A DNA stretch of 64,000 nucleotides. Origin: Lingula anatina. Its lineage: Eukaryota > Brachiopoda > Lingulata > Lingulida > Lingulidae. The position numbers and the translations under genes are program-made. Under the pieces are notes generated by a model. The model saw only the letters and a list, made by a program, of their open reading frames with translations, was not told where the DNA came from and made no database searches. Location of the stretch: assembly GCF_001039355.2 (NCBI RefSeq), contig NW_019773670.1, positions 602,548-666,547 on the forward strand. The letters are read 5' to 3'. This document shows positions 50,101 through 58,419 of the stretch, one piece after another (position 1 is the stretch's first letter; every line of letters begins with the position of its first letter).

Positions 50101-53100
50101 GTACCTGTGTGTACTGATACGTAATGATATTATATTTTTACCGTACTAGGCTCTGTTCCAAGAGCACAATACCAGAAATTGGGCAGAGGGGTCGGACGGA
50201 ATCAAAAGCAATGTTTTAGCACTAGATTTTAAGGACGAAGATGGGATCCGCGTCGTTGTGAGTGACAGACCGGAAGAAATCGAGGTTTGGATCAAGCAAA
50301 AGGGGGACAATGCTTCTGTTAATGAAGTTCACGGTAACACCAGCAGGTTGGACGACCCAATGGGAGTGCACATAATTCCAATTCCGCAGTATGCTGCCGT
50401 GTTCCTAAAGATAAGAAGAGCTGAAAATGGCAACATATCAGGAAATTCGACCAATGCTACTAGTGAGGATCCTATGGAGCCACTTAAATTTATTCTGTAC
50501 GTCAAGAAAGGTAGTAAACCAACCGAAGAATCACATGATTGGAATTGCACGGTGGTGACGTCACTGATGCTTGATGATATTACAGACGAATGTGGCCAAA
50601 AGGATAAGTTGAGTTTGGACACTTGCTTCTTTGATCACCATACACTGAATATGTGAGTAAACGTTCCTTTCCGTTTTTTATTTTTATTTTTTTTATTTTT
50701 ATTTATTTATTTATTTTTATTTTATTTTTTTTTTTGTATCTCATACAAACAATTCTTATCCCTGTAAAGTTATTCCTGTATGAACCCGTCGGTTTATCAC
50801 TTTTGTAAGAAAGTAAATGATACGATACTTTATTTTAAACCTTCTACAGAATTTTTCATTAGTTAATGCTTTATTTAAAAAAAACACGTCGGTTTACTTA
50901 AATTAAAAACATGTCCTTGTTTAACATTTTTAAATACCAAAAAAGTATATGCATGCTACAAGTATTAGGCTTTTATTATTCCCCTTGCTATGTCCTAACT
51001 ATATACCTTGCACTAGCATTGTAGTCACTGTGACTAACATTATTTAGAAGCACGGCACAAACAAATATGCTAAAAATATTTGACAATATTGAATAAAAAT
51101 AATATACATTGTATTAGTACCGGAACTACACTATTATAGACGCAATTTATTTTAGTATTTAACCATTTTGCATTCTAGTAAAAAAAATGCTTTGTGTTAT
51201 TCCCGACAACCGGCATAATAACATATATTGTGACTGTGGTATAAATAGAACGTTTGTAATATGTAGAATCCGGTGTGACTTATATATGATAATAAGCTGG
51301 TTTGTTTGTTTATATGTTACGATATATGTTAATCAGTTTGTGTTATGTGTATTGTATACTATTACCTCTGTTATTTTGTGCAACATATTCTGTCACTCCC
51401 TTGTGCTGTTAATGTCCAATGTATGCTAGTTTGTGTCTGTTGCATATATGTTGTAATATGTGTTTAGTGTGAAAAATGTATGTTTTGTTTTGTGATGTCA
51501 ATAAAAAAAAAAAAAAAATGCCGAAACTAGTTTTAAACTAAATTAAAATTTAAAATTAAAATTACTAATGATTGATATAGTGCAAAACATCTATGTCCAT
51601 ATAAAAATGGAAGAATTTGTATTTTCTAGATCGTCAACTGAAAGTTTATATGTATCCCTACGATCCTATGGCAGCAATGAAACAGGAAACGGTACATCTG
51701 CAGGTATATATTATATTATATTATATTATATTATATTATATTATACCAGTAAAGCACAGTCCCGAGTAAACTTCGGGAGAACGAGCTTAGATTCGCCTCG
51801 GATCCTCTTTCGCGGCACTGTGCCCTGTTCTCTGTAGTTCGCTCGGAACTGTGCTCTGTCCACCAAGGCATGAAATTCCGACTTCTGTGATGCTTATTAA
51901 TACACATTTATTGATCCGTTCATTCCATAGGTGATGCATTTTTAACAATTAAAACATGTAGAAATACTTGAATATGCAATATTTTTTTAATATTAAAATA
52001 TACAAAATTGTTAGCATATTTGATTGGATTGTATATTTTAATGTTAAACCACTGAAAATGTACTTTTGTGATGAAGATATTGCATCAGAGGAAGTCCTCG
52101 ATCTGTTGAACTCCAGCGATCTGTTCAACACCAGTGTGTCAGCCCACTATACAATGGAAGTTTTCACAACTACGTGTGTGTACTTTGACCCCGAAGCGGA
52201 CAAGTGGTCCGCGTCCGGATGTAGGGTACGTCGACATCAAATTTTATATATTTAATGGGAAATTAAGTCTAGTGCTAGATCTCCGTTTCAGTGTAAGATC
52301 CGGTACTAGATTTTATTTTTCATTATCAACTTGCATGATTTTAAAAAGTGATCAGGAGTTAGACTAAGCCTCCCCTTATACACCTCTCCCCCCGGCTCGA
52401 CTAAGAAATAGCGCGGCAAGACGCGTCTGGGTTGTCATTTTCTCCGGTGTAAATTTATTGATAGACAGTTCCTGAATAATGGTCCCTATATATCACTTCA
52501 ATACTAGTATCGTCCTTTTATAACACCTTTCATTATAACCTAAAGCGTGTTGAGGTCAAATACAAAAGTGAACATCTCATACTTACAGGTAGGCCAGCTG
52601 TCGTCCATTCAAGCGACGCAGTGTTTCTGCAACCATCTGACATCATTTGCCGCTACCTTTTTCGTTCCAATGAACACCTTTGATCCTGCAAAATCTGTCT
52701 TCTCAAATATCAATTATTTGAATGACAATCCCCTCGTATTCACGTTCTGTATTTCGGCTGTGGCTGTGTATATTGTTCTTGTGATATGGGCAAGGAAGGC
52801 GGACAAGATGGATGTTCTGAAGGTAACAACAGAAATTCAGTCCACAGAATTTTGAGTGAGATTTTATTAAAGTATTAATAAAAATGAAAAAATAATTTTT
52901 GGCTAAGTCCATACATGTAACATTCAGCTCTACTACTGTAGCCATCACAGTAACGAATGATCTCGGTGAGCGTACATTGTGAAACTTATAAGTACTACTG
53001 AAATGGAAAATGTTTAATCTGTAGTGTAATACTATGATAACTTAACACGAGTGTCAAATTTTTCAACGGTAAATAAATGCGTTGCAAATTGAAAAATTTA

Positions 53101-53542
53101 AAAAAACATTAAAAAGTATATTGGCTTTATCATGATCTCCAAAATTCTATGTTGTTTGTTTTGTTAAAAAAGTATCCATTATTTTACTTGAAGTTAATGT
53201 GTAATGGTTTCTCCCCCCCCCCCCTAGACTGGTGTGTTACCTCTCCCAGATAACGAGCCTCATCACACATATGGCTACGAGGTGACGGTATGGACAGGAC
53301 ACAGGAGAGGAGCAGGTGCGTGCTGTGGTCTTTTTATTTTGTTTTTTTTTTTCTTTTTGTAATTTCTCTTTATTTCGTACTCAGTAATTGAGATAGAGGT
53401 AGGGCGACTTTTCCATTTGGCTTCGTAATTTGAAGAAGGTTGTCATGGTGACTTCTGTTAAATCCCAATTTTCAATTGATGATGCTGTTTCTGGCAATCA
53501 AAAAGCTTTGAATCTGAATCTCCCCCCCCCCTCCAAAAGAAA

Positions 53543-53588
<46 letters not shown>

Positions 53589-54421
53589 CGTAAATAAAGA
53601 GAAGGAAACAAGAAAAAACGTCACCCCGGTTACAGTGCTGATATTTGTTTTTTGTTTGTTGATTTTAGGAACGACGGCCCATGTCTCATTTATCCTGACA
53701 GGAGATCAAGATGAGACCGATCCACGAACATTCCACTGCGTCCACCGCAAGATTCTAAAACGTGAAAGCATAGATTCTTTCCTAATGACAACCANNNNNN
53801 NNNNNNNNNNNNNNNNNNNNNNNNNNNNNNNNNNNNNNNNNNNNNNNNNNNNNNNNNNNNNNNNNNNNNNNNNNNNNNNNNNNNNNNNNNNNNNNNNNNN
53901 NNNNNNNNNNNNNNNNNNNNNNNNNNNNNNNNNNNNNNNNNNNNNNNNNNNNNNNNNNNNNNNNNNNNNNNNNNNNNNNNNNNNNNNNNNNNNNNNNNNN
54001 NNNNNNNNNNNNNNNNNNNNNNNNNNNNNNNNNNNNCCCCCCCCCCCCCTCCAAAAAATAAAAATAATAATAATAATAATAATAATAAATACGTAAATAA
54101 AGAGAAGGAAAAAAGAAAAAACGTCACCCCGGTTACAGTGCTGATATTTTTTTTGTTTGTTTGTTTGTTGATTTTAGGAACGACGGCCCATGTCTCATTT
54201 ATCCTGACAGGAGATCAAAATGAGACCGATCCACGAACATTCCACTGCGTCCACCGCAAGATTCTAAAACGTGAAAGCATAGATTCTTTCCTAATGACAA
54301 CCAGTAAGCCCCTGGGTAAACTGTCCCATCTCAGGTAAATAAATACAAGTGCACTACATACGTGCAGTGCATTTAATCATCATTGCAGTTGCATGATATA
54401 TGGGGCATTTAACGTTATGGA

Positions 54422-54474
<53 letters not shown>

Positions 54475-57400
54475 TTCGTGCATCGCTAATGGAAAACATT
54501 CATAGTATCTATAAGATATACGCAGTATAACATCCTGTAAATAAGTGACGATTGTGTAAGAGCAAGTTGAAGACCATGAAGAGCATTAATGCGTCTGTTG
54601 CTTCTGTAAATTTATAAAATACCACGACTGACTTAGGAATAAGACGCAGAAATAGCAACCCACTGCCAGTTTGTCTTTACACATCTAGTACATCTCGGTA
54701 TATAATCTCATTTACAGAATTTGGCATGATAACCATGGCAACAGCCCCTCGTGGTACTTCAGCAGAATGCTGGTCGAGGATCTGCAATCTAATGAGAAGT
54801 ACTACTTCATATGTAATCGCTGGCTGGCAGTGGAGGAGGACGACGGAATGGTAAGTGCCACTACATAATTTCCTTCTGAAATTACAAGAGGATGTCTAAT
54901 CTTAGCAAACAATGATTAACGTTTATCTTGGTAGTTTACGAATATAATAGGTATCTTCTTCTTTACAAAAATTCATATTACGGTTTGTTTTTTTATTTCT
55001 TTATTTCTTTTAGCAGCTTTGTTTCTTACTAAGCATTCTTTTAACTGATTGTTTCAACTTGTGCAGTAAGCAAATTTAAGTATTTGAATATAAAAGCAAA
55101 TTATCATCATTCTTTGGTATGCTATTTTAGGTAGACAGAATCATTCCAGTGGCAGGAAGAGTAGAACTGGTCAGTTTTGACCACCTATTTTGGACGAAGA
55201 CGCGGAGAAATCTGTACGATGGTCATATCTGGATCTCAGTTGTCAACCGCCCTCCACGCAGCCGGTTCACCCGTGTCCAGCGCCTCACTTGCTGCGTGTC
55301 TCTACTTTTCTGCACCATGGCGACCAATATCATGTTTTATGGACAAGAAGATAAAGTTGAAAAGCCAGAAGTGATCCGACTAGGCCCGGTGACCGTAACT
55401 CTACAATCTATCTACATAGGAGTCGTCAGTAGTTTGATTGTCTTTCCAATAAACCTGATAATTGTCTCGTTTTTCCGCTACTCTGGTCCTAGAACGCCCA
55501 AGAAAAGGCCTTCTGTTTCGGAGAGTAACCTCGATCTTCAAGAAAACCAGCACGATAACCAGGACGCCGAAAACATTCAAGAGCTCCAACAGCAGGCGAA
55601 TTGCCTCGGCAACGATGACGGTGAAAAGGGGGAAAGGCCATTAACAACAACTCCAGTTGGGTCCAGTCAAATCAACGTCGTAGCCCCACTTTCTCCAAAG
55701 TACCCTCCACGCTCGCCACTCGTTCAGGGCAGTGAAAAGAAAGAGAAGAAAAAATTTCATTTTCCGTGGTGGGTGATATTCATCGCCTATGGTTTATCCT
55801 TTGCGTCCGTGGGTGGGTCATTGTACTACTGCACAGAGATAGCGTTTACATTTGGACCGGAGAAGTCGAAAGATTGGCTCGTGTCCCTTATCGTGGGATT
55901 AGTGGAATCTGTTTTGATGCTACAACCTGTTAAGGTAATTTAAAATTTCCTGTCGACGTGTCCATTAACTGCCTCGTTTCCTCATATATATATTTACTGT
56001 AGTTATGAAAGGTCATAATAAAACGATTATTTTTTTAACTGAAATTGGCGCTGTAAATGGAATTAATTTTTTATGCTGTAGTAAATTAAGTCAAATGTCT
56101 TAATGTGGCCGGGGAAATGTATCTTCGCTTAACTTTTTAAAGAGGTCAGAAGTGCGAATATTGGCCTTTTCTCGAAAACTTTTCTTATTTCATTTTAGGT
56201 GATTATCCTAGCCATGGTTTACGCTATCATTATAAAGAAGCCGGATAAGGATGAAGATGAAGATAACCCAGAATTAAAAGATGACGAAGAGTATATTAAA
56301 GTACCACCACTGTCAACGGATACTACTTCTAAGAGGAGGGCTCCACTGCCACCAGACGAAGGGGCCCTCTTAGAGGCTAGGTTACTGAGGTACTCGTTAA
56401 TTATATGTGCAATACCGTACTACATGTAATATCTATACGGCGTAAAGGTATTGTGAGCCTTTATCATCATCCAGATACCGAAAATGAGTTTTTCGTGCAT
56501 CTAATTATTAAAAACAAATGCGTCCGTCTTTGTGCTAATTTAAAACAATAAGAAAATCCCCTAGAAATAAAGAAGGATGACTGTCTGTCATGTTTCAGAT
56601 TCAAGGAAATGAAGATGCACGCAGTTATTCGCGAGATAGTCTTGTATATGGTGTATTTGTTCCTGCTTATGATGTGTGCATATGGCAATCAAGACCCAGT
56701 GTATTACCATCTTAAGAATTCCTGTGAAAATACGTTCGTCAGAAGCAACTATCCAGAAGATCTGAAATTTTCAATGGAAAAGGTAAATACGTCCTTTAGA
56801 TGATTTTACTGTCAGATAGGGGGTATTTGTGCTCCTCAAACTGAAACAAAAAACCGACTAATCTACGTTACAATAACTGAGGACCTGTAAATTTCTCCCC
56901 TTCACACAAAACGCCTTTGGGTTTTGGTTTTAATGTTTTTGTAGTCTTTAAAACTCTTCATGCCTCTATTTTCAGAGGTTGCTAAAACAAACTTTGCAAT
57001 CATCGCGCCTCTGACCATTTTCAGTTACACTAAATCATTTTTTAAAATGGTATGACCATTAATTTTTTAGCGTAGAGGAGTGCAGAAAAGGGTCTTGTTT
57101 ATAAAGCACGTTTGGTATTTTTTCAAGTCAAAACAAGATAGAATGATGGTCGGTAAAAAGGCCCCTACTAAATGCATCATACTGTCGATATCGACGAGAA
57201 CATCCCATGTTTATTCTAGCTTTTCTCGCACAGGATTTTTCATGGGCGGTTCCTTTTCATATTTCAGGTTGTAGACAGAAAATCATTTTGGGTGTGGACT
57301 GATAAGATTCTACTCCCAGCTCTTTACGAAAGACAGTGGTACAACGGCCAGATAGACCCTGGAAAATTCGTGGCAGATCGGCAAAACTTCTTGGTCGGTA

Positions 57401-58369
57401 CAGCACGTCTTCGCCAAGTCAGAATCAAGCCGGGTATGTGGATAGTCATTTCCTGTGACTGATATATAAATATGATATATGAATATGTATGTATTTTCTG
57501 TGCATTTGCCAGCTTTGCTGTAAATATTTTTTTGTATAAGAATTAGGCTGACCTGACAATTCTTTTGTAAAGGATGGGTTTCCATGGTGTCCTCGAGCGC
57601 GTTATTATCCCATTTGTTTATTTGTTTTAACAAACAGTTACATTATTTTCAAGTTTTTTTACGTTAAAAAACATCGAAATTTGCCTAAATTGGGATGAGT
57701 CTGATTTAGCAACATTATTATTACTAAAACTACGTACTGTTTCAGTTTCTTGTAAGCCCCCCAAGGCAATGGCACCCTACGTGACAGCTTGCCGTGCACC
57801 TTACAACTACTTGGACGAGGACCAAGCGGCCTATGGAGAAGGATGGCGTGCTCTGAACAATTCAGGTACTACGGATCCATTGTAATTGTATAACTAAACG
57901 TCCTCTTTCTAACAAAAAAATTCGAACAAGGAGTTCAGCTATTTGTGAATTTATTTACAGCGTTAAGGGCGAAAGGGATTTTAATTTGCATGAAAAATTT
58001 CCTGATACGAATTCAAATCGCATTTTTGATCCCCTTTCCGTAATATGTGTTGTGAAATCCACTTGAATTATGAAAAACCAATCATTACAGCGGACTCAAA
58101 CTCGCCTAATGCCTGGGGGTTCCAGAGTGCGATCGACCTGGCGAGCTATCCCTTCATGGGCGATAAAACTTGGTATGGTGGCGGCGGCTACGTGGCAGAT
58201 CTCGGAAGCTCTGAAGCAACGGCCAGGACAACCATAGAGCGCCTGTTCCAGGAACGCTGGGTCGATCTTTTCACCCGCGCCGTGTTTGTGGAGTTTGTAC
58301 TTTATAATGCTAACAAGAACGTCTTCATTGTGTCGCAGATTGTGATCGAGTTTCTAGAGACTGGAGGTA

Positions 58370-58419
<50 letters not shown>

